Source of the DNA: Kitasatospora viridis
Lineage (GTDB): Bacteria > Actinomycetota > Actinomycetes > Streptomycetales > Streptomycetaceae
Direction of reading: 5' to 3'
Assembly: GCF_007829815.1 (NCBI RefSeq)
Contig: NZ_VIWT01000001.1
Coordinates: forward strand, 372,001-436,000
DNA: 64,000 nt
The notes under the pieces are model-generated. The model was not told the origin of the DNA and ran no database searches. It saw only the letters and a program-made list of their open reading frames with translations. The translations under genes were made by a program, and so were the position numbers. This document shows, in pieces, positions 1-8,109 of the stretch. Position 1 is the stretch's first letter; every line of letters begins with the position of its first letter.

Positions 1-831
1 ACCGACGTCACCGCCCGCAGCGCACCGGCCGGCGCCCAGGCCGTGCAGCGCGCGCTCGGCCTGCTGCACTGCTTCCAGGACAACGGGCCGGACCTCAGCG
101 CCTCCGACCTGGCCCGCCGCACCGGCCTGACCGTCTCCACCGCGCACCGGCTGGCCCGCACCCTGGTGAGCATGGACTTCCTGGAGCAGGACCGGCTGAC
201 CACCCGCTACCGGCTCGGCCCGGCCGTCGCCGAGCTCGGCCAGCTCAGCTTCCACCAGCGCGGACTCCACCTGGCCGGGCCGGAGTTGGCGGTGCTGGCC
301 CGGCGCACCGGCGGCACCGCCGACCTGGCGATCCGCAGCGGGGCGCACGCGCTGATCCTGGTCGGCGACTCGGTGCGCCCGGACACCGGGCTCGGCCTGC
401 GCCGCCCGCTGCACTCCACCGCGCTCGGCAAGGTGCTGCTGGCCTGGCCCGGGCCGACCGCCGAGCCGGCGGCCGAGGCGCCCGAGCTGACCGCCTTCAC
501 CGATCGGACGATCACCGAACGGAGCCTGCTGGAGGCCGAGTTGGCGCGGGTGCGGGCCGCCGGGCACGCGGTCAACGACGGCGAGTCGGCCGTCGGGGTG
601 CGCAGCCTGGCGGTGCCGGTGCTGGACGCCGCCGGGCAGGCCAGGTTCGCCCTCGCGGTGCGCGGCACCCCGCACTCACTGCCCGCCGAGCGGCTGGCGG
701 ACGTGCTGCGCGAGGCGCACGGCTGCGCCGCGGCGCTCCAGGTGCTGCTGCTGGCGCCGGAGCAGCGGCCGGCCCGGGCCGGCACGGCGACGGGTCCGGC
801 TCCTGCCGCTCAGGAACCGGACCCGGGATGA
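1..831 (+). CDS. IclR-family transcriptional regulator, 5' end outside window
   Basis: The frame is open from the first base, so the gene probably starts upstream; a GTG at 43 is the first in-window start but would remove part of the N-terminus. The visible protein opens with a winged helix-turn-helix (QRALGLLHCF, then SASDLARRTGLTVSTAHRLA) and continues into an IclR effector-binding domain (LHSTALGKVLLAW; NDGESAVGVRSLAVPV). IclR proteins are dimeric regulators of catabolic or developmental genes, with the C-terminal domain binding a small molecule. The target cannot be told because the upstream neighbours are not visible. The gene converges on the winged-helix gene ending at 839, only 7 nt away. 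The family call is firm; the specificity is unknown. Confidence 0.9.
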   Translation, partial: TDVTARSAPAGAQAVQRALGLLHCFQDNGPDLSASDLARRTGLTVSTAHRLARTLVSMDFLEQDRLTTRYRLGPAVAELGQLSFHQRGLHLAGPELAVLARRTGGTADLAIRSGAHALILVGDSVRPDTGLGLRRPLHSTALGKVLLAWPGPTAEPAAEAPELTAFTDRTITERSLLEAELARVRAAGHAVNDGESAVGVRSLAVPVLDAAGQARFALAVRGTPHSLPAERLADVLREAHGCAAALQVLLLAPEQRPARAGTATGPAPAAQEPDPG

Positions 832-838
832 CGAATGG

Positions 839-1507
839 TCAGCTGCGCGCGCTGGGAGCGTACTTGTAGCCGACCCGACGGACCGTCACGATGCTGGCCC
901 GGTGCGCCGCGCCCAACTTGCGCCGCAGCCGGGCGACATGGACGTCGACGGTGCGGCCGTCGCCGACGTGGCCGTAGCCCCAGACCGCGGTGACCAGGTG
1001 GTCCCGGGTGTGCACCCGGTGCGGGTACTGGGTCAGGTGCGCCAGCAGCTCGAACTCCAGGTAGGTGAGGTCGAGCAACTCGCCGTCCACGTAGGCGTTG
1101 CGCCGGTCCAGGTCGACGGCGATGCCGCGGTTCGCCCGGGCCTCGGCCACGGGTGCGGCGGGCCCCACGGGCGCGGTGGCCGGGTTCGGCGCCACCGCAG
1201 CGGCGGGCACGGCGGCGGCGGACGCCCCGGCCTCGGCCGGCACCAGCACCAGGTAGCCGGCGAACTGGGTGCCGAGCTGGGCGCCGTACTGGGCCAACAG
1301 GCCCTGCGGCAGCGCGGATTGCGGAAGGGCGGCGACCACGGTGGCACCGGGCGGCAGTGCGCCCAGCAGGTCCGGGGTGGGCGCCGGCGGTGCGGCGGGG
1401 ACCACGGGCACCGGGTGCCGGCGGTCCTCGGAGGGGCTGCCCACCGCACGCAGGGCCCGCAGGTGCGGGACGGCGGCGGGCGGGGTCAGGGTGGCCGGAG
1501 TAGACAT
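839..1507 (-). CDS. OmpR-type winged-helix regulator lacking a receiver domain
   Basis: 222 residues. The C-terminal ~95 residues form a Trans_reg_C winged helix (AYVDGELLDLTYLEFELLAH, VWGYGHVGDGRTVDVHVARL, then VRRVGYKY), as in OmpR/PhoB response regulators. No phosphoacceptor domain precedes it: residues 1-120 are Ala/Pro-rich with a short conserved-looking stretch around LLGALPPGATVVAALPQSAL and no acidic Asp triad. It is therefore a DNA-binding protein regulated by something other than aspartyl phosphorylation. It starts at an ATG without a strong Shine-Dalgarno. There is no adjacent kinase; the conservon lies upstream on the same strand after a 331-nt gap. Its target is unknown. Confidence 0.85.
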   Translation of the reverse strand: MSTPATLTPPAAVPHLRALRAVGSPSEDRRHPVPVVPAAPPAPTPDLLGALPPGATVVAALPQSALPQGLLAQYGAQLGTQFAGYLVLVPAEAGASAAAVPAAAVAPNPATAPVGPAAPVAEARANRGIAVDLDRRNAYVDGELLDLTYLEFELLAHLTQYPHRVHTRDHLVTAVWGYGHVGDGRTVDVHVARLRRKLGAAHRASIVTVRRVGYKYAPSARS

Positions 1508-1838
1508 GAGCAGCTCTTTCGCGCGGAACCAGAAGGGTGGTCGTCGTCTGCGCGTCGGTTTGACTCAGCGGTACGCACCTGAGCGAGGTGGGTGAACCTC
1601 GGAACTCAGCGGTGAGCGAGCCGGGACGCGCGAGGCGAACCCGGACAGGTCTGGTCGAAGAGGTGCGGCTGCCGGGACGGCCAGAACGGCTCAAGGTCGT
1701 GGCGACCTCGGCTGCTGTCCACGGGAATCTGCATGAGCCCATTGAAGCAGATCCCCGGGGCGGCCTCCAGACCGGTCGGCGATCAGCCTGCCGACGGACG
1801 GTCAGCCGGGCGGCGCACCACCAGCGGTCGGCGCACCG
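1508..1838. other. Intergenic region with a 10-bp direct repeat
   Basis: No convincing gene is seen in these 331 nt. ACTCAGCGGT occurs at 1563-1572 and again at 1604-1613, 41 bp apart (about four helical turns), upstream of the winged-helix gene on its minus strand. This is a plausible binding site, possibly for autoregulation, but it is inferred from pattern only. Confidence 0.35.
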
Positions 1839-2429
1839 TCAGCGGGCGGACTCCAGCGCGTGTTCCACCAGCCGGGCCAGCAGTTCCTTGCCGTCCTCGC
1901 GCAGCCGTGCGTCGCAGAGCAGCACCGGCACGGCCGGGTCCAGGTCGAGCGCGGCCCGCACGTCCTCGGGCGCGAACACCTCGGCCCCCTCGAAGCAGTT
2001 GACCGCGACCAGGAACGGGATGCCGCGCTGCTCGAAGAAGTCCACCGAGGGGAAGCAGTCGGCCAGCCGCCGGGTGTCCGCCAGCACCACCGCGCCGAGC
2101 GCGCCGCGGGCCAGTTCGTCCCAGACGAACCAGAACCGGTCCTGGCCGGGGGTGCCGAAGAGGTAGACCGCCAGGCCCGCCCGGATGTCGATCCGGCCGA
2201 AGTCCATCGCCACCGTGGTGGTCCGCTTGCCGGTCACCCCCGAGGTGTCGTCCAGCGGCCGGCCGAGTTCGCTCAGCCGCTCCTCGGTGCGCAGCGGCCG
2301 GATCTCGCTGACCGCCCCGACCAGCGTGGTCTTGCCGACCCCGAAACCACCGGCCACCAGGATCTTCAGCGCCACCGAGGGCGCGCCGGGCAGGCCGGCC
2401 GACGGCCGGTCAGAGTGCGCGAAGGCCAT
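1839..2429 (-). CDS. cvnD: Conservon small GTPase-like ATP/GTP-binding protein (CvnD)
   Basis: 196 residues. The P-loop GGFGVGKT is at residues 27-34, a switch-II-like GTPGQDR follows, and VNCFEG replaces the usual NKxD base-specificity motif, all as in the CvnD (MglA/Ras-like) proteins of actinobacterial conservons. It is the last gene of a four-gene operon and overlaps the DUF742 gene by 20 nt. In the characterised conservon (cvn9), CvnD joins a membrane-associated complex with CvnA-C that resembles a eukaryotic G-protein-coupled system. It presumably relays the state of the CvnA sensor. The call is firm; which of the many conservon paralogues this is cannot be told. Confidence 0.92.
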   Translation of the reverse strand: MAFAHSDRPSAGLPGAPSVALKILVAGGFGVGKTTLVGAVSEIRPLRTEERLSELGRPLDDTSGVTGKRTTTVAMDFGRIDIRAGLAVYLFGTPGQDRFWFVWDELARGALGAVVLADTRRLADCFPSVDFFEQRGIPFLVAVNCFEGAEVFAPEDVRAALDLDPAVPVLLCDARLREDGKELLARLVEHALESAR

Positions 2430-2829
2430 TGATCACATCTCGCAGCAGGCGCTCGTCCGGCAGTTCGGCGGGCGCGACGGGACGGGTGACGTCGATCAGT
2501 GCGGCGTCGTGCAGGTCGCCGAGCAGCACCCGCACGACGCTGACCGGCAGATCGGTGAAGGAGCCCAGCTCGGCAACCGAGAGCGGGGCGTCCGCGCACA
2601 GGTCGAGCAGGGCGTGGTGCTCCGGGTCGAGCGGCGGGGCCGGCTCGACCGGGTCGACCTCCTGCGGGGCGCGGGCCGAGACCATGGAGATCAGGTCGAA
2701 GAACTCGTCGCCGGCGGGTCTGGTGCGCCCCCGGGTCATCGAGAACAGCCGCACCACCGGGCCCGCCTCGTCGTCGAACCACTGGTCCGACTCCGCGGGC
2801 GGGCCCGGCAGTTCCGTCGCCCCGGTCAT
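2410..2829 (-). CDS. cvnC: DUF742 protein of conservon (CvnC)
   Basis: 139 residues with the DUF742 pattern: VVRLFSMTRGRTRP near the N-terminus, then a winged-helix-like segment (LSVAELGSFTDLPVSVVRVL) and a C-terminal PDERLLRDVINGLRAL. CvnC proteins are small cytoplasmic partners of the CvnA kinase and CvnD GTPase. The start overlaps the cvnB stop as ATGA, indicating translational coupling. The position between cvnB and cvnD is the invariant conservon order. Confidence 0.92.
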   Translation of the reverse strand: MTGATELPGPPAESDQWFDDEAGPVVRLFSMTRGRTRPAGDEFFDLISMVSARAPQEVDPVEPAPPLDPEHHALLDLCADAPLSVAELGSFTDLPVSVVRVLLGDLHDAALIDVTRPVAPAELPDERLLRDVINGLRAL

Positions 2830-3233
2830 CCGGCCGGGTGCCGGGGCTCGGCGGCCAGGTGCTCCCCGACCCGCTTGACCAGCAGCGCCATCTCGTAGGC
2901 GATCTGGCCGATGTCGGCCTCGGCGTCGCTGAGCACGGCCAGGCAGCTGCCGTCGCCGGCGGCGGTGATGAAGAGGAAGGCCTCCTCCAGCTCGACCATG
3001 GTCTGCCGGACCCCGCCCACGTCGAAGTGCCGGCCCGCGCCCTTGGCCAGGCTGTGGAAGCCGGCGGCCACGGCGGCCAGGTGCTCGGCGTCCTCCCGGC
3101 CCAGGCCCCGGGAGGCGGCGGTGGCCAGGCCGTCGCCGGAGAGGATCACCGCGTGCCGCAGCGCGGCCACCCGCCCCACCAGGTCGTCCAGAAGCCAGTT
3201 GAGGTCGCCGCCCTGGTGCGTCGTCGCGGTCAT
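2826..3233 (-). CDS. cvnB: Roadblock/LC7-domain protein of conservon (CvnB)
   Basis: 135 residues with the roadblock/LC7 fold typical of CvnB (LNWLLDDLVGRVAALRHAVI, then SGDGLATAASRGLGREDAEH, and SCLAVLSDAEADIGQIAYEM). Roadblock proteins are commonly GTPase-activating or scaffold partners of MglA/Ras-like GTPases, so it probably acts on the CvnD encoded two genes downstream. Its start overlaps the cvnA stop as ATGA and its stop overlaps the cvnC start, so the operon is tightly coupled. Confidence 0.92.
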   Translation of the reverse strand: MTATTHQGGDLNWLLDDLVGRVAALRHAVILSGDGLATAASRGLGREDAEHLAAVAAGFHSLAKGAGRHFDVGGVRQTMVELEEAFLFITAAGDGSCLAVLSDAEADIGQIAYEMALLVKRVGEHLAAEPRHPAG

Positions 3234-5800
3234 CGATCGGGTCCTTCCGCAGGTGGTGCCGGTTGAGGGGAGGCCGGCAGGGCCGGCGGTACGGGGGGCG
3301 GGCTGAGTGCCCGCCGACTGCTGCCCGGCGGCGGGACCGGCGCGGTCCGCACGACCGGCGCCGGCGGCCGCGGGGCCGGGCGTTGGGGTTCCGCGCGGCC
3401 TCGGCTGAAGCCGCGCTGGAAGGAGCTGAAGGTGGCCCGGGCCTCCTCGGGGGAGCGCTCGGGGACCGGCTCGGGGCTGTCCCGCTCGGCCCGCTCGCCC
3501 TTCAACTGCGGGGCCAGGTTGGCCTGCTTGACCCGGCGGGGCAGGAGCCCGCCGGCCGGCCGCTCGGCGACCGGCTCGACTGCGGGAGGCTGCGACACGA
3601 CGGGAGCCGGCGAAACGGCGGGAACCGGCGAGTCCGGCTGCCCGTCCGCGCCGCCGTCGGCCCGCCGGTGCCGTCCGGTGCCGCTCGGCGCGGGCACCAG
3701 CGCGGGCCCGCCCGGACGCCGCCGGGGCAGCCCGCCGGGGGTGCGGGCCGGCTCGGCGCCGACCGGCTGCGGCCCGGTGACCGGCCGCTGGTGGCCGCGC
3801 GGCCGGGCCCGGCGCGGACCGCCGGCGGGCGCACCGCCGGCCACCGCCACCAGCTCGCGCTCCTTGGGCGGCTCGGGCGCCGGCGTGACCGCCGGCACCG
3901 GCCCCGGCACCTCGGCCAGCAGCTCGCGGGGCACCAGCACCACGGCGGTGGTGCCGCCGTACGGCGAGGCCCGCAGGCTCACCTTGATGCCGTGCCGCCG
4001 GGCCAGCCGGCTGACCACGAAGAGGCCGAGCCGGTCGGTGTCGGCCAGGTCGAAGGGCTGCTCGACCTCCAGCCGTTCGTTGATCTCGGCCAGCGCCTGC
4101 TCGCCCAGCCCCAGGCCCCGGTCGTCGATCTCCAGCGCGAAGCCGTGCGCGACCACCTCGCCCTGCACCGTGACCTGGGTCTGCGGCGGGGAGAACACCG
4201 CGGCGTTCTCGACCAGTTCGGCGATCAGGTGGGTCAGGTCGGCGACCGCGCTGCCGAGCAGGCCGGTGCCGGGGAACGGCCGGACGATCACCCGGGCGTA
4301 GTCCTCCACCTCGCCGACCGCGGCCCGGACCACGTCGACCATCCGCACCGGCTTGCGCCAGGCCCGGCCGGGCGAACCGCCGGAGAGGATGATCAGGCCC
4401 TCGGCGTGGCGGCGCATGCGGGTGGTGAGGTGGTCGAGCTTGAACAGGTCCTCCAGCTCGCCCGGGTCCTCGGTGCGGCGCTCCATGGTGTCCAGCAGGG
4501 TCAGCTGACGGTGCAGCAGCACCTGGGAGCGCCGGGCCAGGTTGACGAAGACGGCGGAGACGCCGCGGCGCAGTTCGGCCTGCTCGACGGCGGCCTGCAC
4601 GGCGGTGCGCTGCACCGCGTTGAAGGCCTGGCCGACCTGGCCGATCTCGGCGTCGCCGAAGTGCAGTTCGGGTGCCTCGGTGGCGATGTCCACCGGCTGG
4701 CCGTCGCGCAGCCGCCGCATCACCGAGGGCAGCCGGGTGCCGGCCAGCTCGTTGGCCGCGTTGCGCAGGCCGATCAGCTCGCGGACCAGCCCGCGGCCGA
4801 TCCGCAGCGAGATCAGCACGGTCGCGACGATCGCCAGCAGCCCGATCGCACCGGCGATCAGGCCGCGCCAGAGCAGGCCCATCGCGTAGGAGGTGGCGCG
4901 GTCGCCGAGTTCGCCGAGCAGCTTGTCGTTCTCCCCCGCCTGGTCGCCGAGCACGGTGGCGGCGGTGGCGGCCCAGCGCGTCTCGGCGATGGTGCTCGAC
5001 ACGTCGCCCGGGGTGTTGGCGCTCTGGAACTCACGCTCGATCAGGTCCAGGTTCTCCCAGTCCGGACCGTTGCTCAGGCTCAGGTAGTCGCTGCGGTCGG
5101 GCTCGTCCAGCTCGCCCAGGTAGATGGTGAAGAGCGCCTGCTGACTGTGCATCGGGTCGAGCACGGCCTGGTACTCCAGCGGGCCCGGGGTGTCGGTCCG
5201 GAGCATGCCCTCCATCGCCGCGTCCTCCTGGGAGAGGTACTCGCGGGCCCGGGAGAGCTCGATCAGCACGGTGCCCTGGCGCGGGATCTGGCCGCTCTGC
5301 TGGGTGACGAAGGCGGCGCGGAAGTCGAAGGAGGGCTTGACCAGGTCGCTGTAGCGGGTGAGCGCGTACTCCCAGGAGAGCGAGTCCTGGCCGACCTGGG
5401 CGCGCAGGGCGGGGAGTTGGCCGGTCACGTTGAGGACGTCCTGGAGCCGGGCCCGCTCGTTGTTGTTGAGCCGGTGCGTGTCGGAGCCGTTGGCCCGCTG
5501 CCGCAGTGCGAGCACGTCCTGGTCGGTGGTCTGCTGGGCCTTCTGGTAGGCGTCCTGCACGCCGGGGTCGCCGGGGCGGGCCAGCCGGATCACCGCGGCG
5601 CGGCGCTCCTGCTGGAGGTCGCGGGCCACCTGTTCCACCGGGGTGCCGAAGCTGCGGTAGGTGGAGGCGATGTTGAGCTGCTGCCAGAAGTCGCTCGTGG
5701 TGACCAGGGTGGCGTAGGCCCACAGGGCGACCAGCGCCACGATGGGCACCAGGAGCAGCGCGATGATCTTCGCGCGGATCGAGCTGCGGCGCAGACGCAT
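3230..5800 (-). CDS. cvnA: Conservon sensor histidine kinase-like protein (CvnA)
   Basis: 856 residues. There is one transmembrane segment at ~13-35 and a second at ~308-335. They enclose a ~270-residue extracytoplasmic nitrate/sulfonate-sensor (NIT-like) helical domain, followed by HAMP, a dimerisation-like helix containing LDHLTTRMRRHAE (~455-470), and a HATPase domain with N-box IAELVENAAVFSP (~525) and G1 box DRGLGLG (~560). From ~640 the protein is a long disordered Pro/Arg-rich tail. CvnA proteins are divergent sensor kinases that work with CvnB-D rather than an ordinary response regulator, and none is encoded next to it. The ATG follows GAGGA. The ligand is unknown. Confidence 0.92.
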   Translation of the reverse strand: MRLRRSSIRAKIIALLLVPIVALVALWAYATLVTTSDFWQQLNIASTYRSFGTPVEQVARDLQQERRAAVIRLARPGDPGVQDAYQKAQQTTDQDVLALRQRANGSDTHRLNNNERARLQDVLNVTGQLPALRAQVGQDSLSWEYALTRYSDLVKPSFDFRAAFVTQQSGQIPRQGTVLIELSRAREYLSQEDAAMEGMLRTDTPGPLEYQAVLDPMHSQQALFTIYLGELDEPDRSDYLSLSNGPDWENLDLIEREFQSANTPGDVSSTIAETRWAATAATVLGDQAGENDKLLGELGDRATSYAMGLLWRGLIAGAIGLLAIVATVLISLRIGRGLVRELIGLRNAANELAGTRLPSVMRRLRDGQPVDIATEAPELHFGDAEIGQVGQAFNAVQRTAVQAAVEQAELRRGVSAVFVNLARRSQVLLHRQLTLLDTMERRTEDPGELEDLFKLDHLTTRMRRHAEGLIILSGGSPGRAWRKPVRMVDVVRAAVGEVEDYARVIVRPFPGTGLLGSAVADLTHLIAELVENAAVFSPPQTQVTVQGEVVAHGFALEIDDRGLGLGEQALAEINERLEVEQPFDLADTDRLGLFVVSRLARRHGIKVSLRASPYGGTTAVVLVPRELLAEVPGPVPAVTPAPEPPKERELVAVAGGAPAGGPRRARPRGHQRPVTGPQPVGAEPARTPGGLPRRRPGGPALVPAPSGTGRHRRADGGADGQPDSPVPAVSPAPVVSQPPAVEPVAERPAGGLLPRRVKQANLAPQLKGERAERDSPEPVPERSPEEARATFSSFQRGFSRGRAEPQRPAPRPPAPVVRTAPVPPPGSSRRALSPPPVPPALPASPQPAPPAEGPDR

Positions 5801-6110
5801 AGAGTCCTCGGTCAGGTGGGCTCTCTGCCGCCCGGGCTGGGGCGCCCGGCCGGTGGATCTGCGCGAGCTTACTACTCGATTCCTTACGTATGGTCATCTC
5901 GTACGGATCGTTCTTGAACAGTTGTTGGCATGCGCATGGCCCATGGCACGCAGTTGCGTCAACCGTGCCCGTTCGATGGGGAATTCGCGACCCGCTGGGC
6001 AGCGCACCGGGCGATCCACTAACGTCGCTCCCGGGCCCCGGGCAGGGTCACGGTGGCTCGGCGGGCGAACCACCGGCCGCACCCGGCTGCCCGGCGGGAG
6101 GCCGAGGACC
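5801..6110. other. Divergent promoter region between cvnA and acyl-CoA ligase
   Basis: 310 nt between two divergent genes. The stretch ~5868-5965 is clearly more AT-rich than its surroundings, as expected for promoters, but no -35/-10 pair is good enough to assign. GGGAGG at 6096-6101 is the ribosome-binding site of the rightward gene. No protein-coding potential was accepted here. Confidence 0.5.
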
Positions 6111-7937
6111 GTGCGGGAGCAGAGCACCCCGGCGCTGGCCGGGCCCGCCACCGGCGGCCTCGCCGACACCGTCTACGACACCGCCGAACTCACCCCCGCC
6201 CTCGAACTGTTCTCCCGCCGCACGGAGGGCTCCCAGCAGTGGCGGCCGGTCAGCGCGGCCCGCTTCCGGGACGAGGTGCTGGGGCTGGCCAAGGGCCTGC
6301 TGGCGCACGGCCTGCGGTTCGGCGACCGGGTCGCGGTGATGTCCAGGACCAGGTACGAGTGGACCCTGTTCGACTACGCGCTCTGGTCCATCGGCGCCAT
6401 CCCCGTACCGGTCTACCCCACCGCCGCCGCCGAGCAGGTGCGCTGGATCCTCGCCGAGACCGGCGCGGTGGCCTGCGTGGTGGAGCACGAGGACCACGCC
6501 ATGACGATCGGCGCGGTCTGCGACGCCCTGCCCGAGCTGACCGGGATCTGGCAGCTCGACCAGGGCTGCGTGCACAACCTCACCACCGCCGGCGCCCAGG
6601 TGCCCGAGAGCCTGGTGCACCGTCAACGCCACGCCGTCACCCCCGAGACGGTGGCCACCGTCATCTACACCTCCGGCACCACCGGACGCCCCAAGGGCTG
6701 CCTGCTCACCCACGGCAACTTCGCGGCCGAGTCGGACAACGTGCTGGCCGGCTGGGAGCGCGCCTTCACCCCGCCCGGCGGCGAGCAGGCCGCCGCACTG
6801 CTCTTCCTGCCGCTCGCGCACGTCTACGGGCGGATGGTGCAGGTGGCCGCGGTGCGCGGCGGGATCCGGCTCGGCCACGTGAGCGAACTGCGGGCCGACG
6901 CGCTGCTGCCGGCCCTCACCTCCTACCGCCCGACCTCGATGCACGCCGTGCCCTACGTCTTCGAGCGGCTCTACGACTCGGCCCGCATGGCCGCCGAGAC
7001 CGAGGGCCGGGGCGAGCTCTTCGCCCAGGCCGCCGAGACCGCGATCAGCTGGGCCACCGCCACCGAGCGCCGCTCCCTGGGGCACGGGCCGGGCCCGGGC
7101 CCGCGCCTGCGGATGCGTCACCTCGCCTACGAGAAGCTGGTCTACCAGCGGATCCGGGCGGCGTTCGGCGGCCGGCTGCGCCACGTGATGTGCGGCGGCT
7201 CCGCGCTCAGCCGCGAGCTCGGCCTCTTCTTCTCCGGCGCCGGCATGACCGTCTACGAGGGCTACGGGCTGACCGAGACCACCGCCGCGATCACCGCGAA
7301 CCCGGTGGCGGCCCCCAAGTTCGGCACCGTCGGCCGACCGGTGCCGGGCGCCCGGGTGGCGATCGGGGCGGACGGCGAGATCTGGGTGCAGGGCCCCGGC
7401 GTCTTCGCCGGCTACCTCAACCACCCGCGCTGCACCGCCGAGTCGCTGCGCGACGGCTGGCTGGCCACCGGCGACCTCGGCGGCCTGGACGAGGACGGCT
7501 ACCTGAGCGTCACCGGCCGCAAGAAGGAACTGATCATCACCAGCAGCGGCAAGAACCTGGCGCCGGCCGCGCTGGAGGAGCGGGTCCGGGCCCACCCGCT
7601 GGTCTCCCAGTGCCTGGTGGTCGGCGACAACCGGCCGTACATCGCGGCGCTGATCACCCTGGACCCGCGGGCCCTGACGCACTGGCAGCTGACGACGCGC
7701 CGGCCGCCCACCGACGTCTGGGCCGCACTGGACGACCCCGACCTGCACGCCGAGGTGCAGCGCGCCGTCGCGGCCGCCAACACCGCCGTCTCGCGGGCCG
7801 AGTCGATCCGCGCCTTCCGCCTGCTGCCCAGCGAGTTCACCGTCGAGCAGGGCCTGCTCACGCCCTCCCTGAAGCTGCGCCGGCAGGCCATCGCGGAGTA
7901 CTACGCGGCCGACGTCGAGGCCCTCTACCTCGGGTGA
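6111..7937 (+). CDS. Long-chain fatty acid--CoA ligase (AMP-forming)
   Basis: 608 residues from a GTG preceded by GGGAGG at 9 nt; the longer upstream frame lacks a ribosome-binding site. All ANL-superfamily signatures are present: TVIYTSGTTGRPKG (A3, ~183), YEGYGLTETTAAIT (A5, ~381), GWLATGDLG (A7, ~450) and GRKKELIITSSGKNL (A8-A10, ~470). The overall type is that of FadD15/FAA1 long-chain acyl-CoA synthetases. It activates free fatty acids to acyl-AMP and then acyl-CoA, for beta-oxidation or lipid synthesis. It is monocistronic, divergent from cvnA. A perfect 16-bp palindrome (7931-7946) overlaps its stop codon. The chain-length preference is inferred from family only. Confidence 0.93.
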   Translation: MREQSTPALAGPATGGLADTVYDTAELTPALELFSRRTEGSQQWRPVSAARFRDEVLGLAKGLLAHGLRFGDRVAVMSRTRYEWTLFDYALWSIGAIPVPVYPTAAAEQVRWILAETGAVACVVEHEDHAMTIGAVCDALPELTGIWQLDQGCVHNLTTAGAQVPESLVHRQRHAVTPETVATVIYTSGTTGRPKGCLLTHGNFAAESDNVLAGWERAFTPPGGEQAAALLFLPLAHVYGRMVQVAAVRGGIRLGHVSELRADALLPALTSYRPTSMHAVPYVFERLYDSARMAAETEGRGELFAQAAETAISWATATERRSLGHGPGPGPRLRMRHLAYEKLVYQRIRAAFGGRLRHVMCGGSALSRELGLFFSGAGMTVYEGYGLTETTAAITANPVAAPKFGTVGRPVPGARVAIGADGEIWVQGPGVFAGYLNHPRCTAESLRDGWLATGDLGGLDEDGYLSVTGRKKELIITSSGKNLAPAALEERVRAHPLVSQCLVVGDNRPYIAALITLDPRALTHWQLTTRRPPTDVWAALDDPDLHAEVQRAVAAANTAVSRAESIRAFRLLPSEFTVEQGLLTPSLKLRRQAIAEYYAADVEALYLG

Positions 7938-7946
7938 ACTCACCCG
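7931..7946. repeat. Perfect palindrome across the ligase stop codon
   Basis: CGGGTGA-AC-TCACCCG, two 7-nt arms with a 2-nt centre. It contains the TGA stop of the acyl-CoA ligase. It may be a protein site or may help end transcription, together with a weaker CCGGCCCG/CGGGCCGG pair at 7954-7995. Confidence 0.3.
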
Positions 7947-7998
7947 CACCGCTCCGGCCCGGCCACCTCAACGCAGGCTTAAGAGCGCGGGCCGGCCC

Positions 7999-8027
7999 TT
8001 GACCTGATCGATGGTCTAGTCCATTTT
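7999..8027 (+). promoter_or_regulatory. Chitinase promoter
   Basis: A TTGACC -35 (7999-8004) is followed after 17 nt by CATTTT (8022-8027). The spacer is occupied by the dre-like element. It lies about 85 nt upstream of the chitinase ATG. Confidence 0.5.
8010..8025. promoter_or_regulatory. DasR-like dre operator of the chitinase gene
   Basis: GATGGTCTAGTCCATT matches 12 of 16 positions of the GntR-family regulator DasR consensus ACTGGTCTAGACCACT as I recall it, including the GGTCTAG core. It sits between the -35 and -10 of a chitinase promoter, the classic arrangement in Streptomyces chi genes, where DasR senses N-acetylglucosamine-derived sugar phosphates. Confidence 0.7.
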
Positions 8028-8109
8028 GTAGGGCACGCGGTGCTCCCCACGGCACCCCGCGCACCACCCGCACGCCCCCACAGCTTCCGTCACCGGAGAG
8101 GTTCCCCCC

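Noticed and set aside
3263..5917. 884-codon open frame antisense to cvnA
   Set aside because: It mirrors cvnA codons; the composition is typical of third-position GC bias and no domain is recognisable. cvnA has clear kinase motifs.
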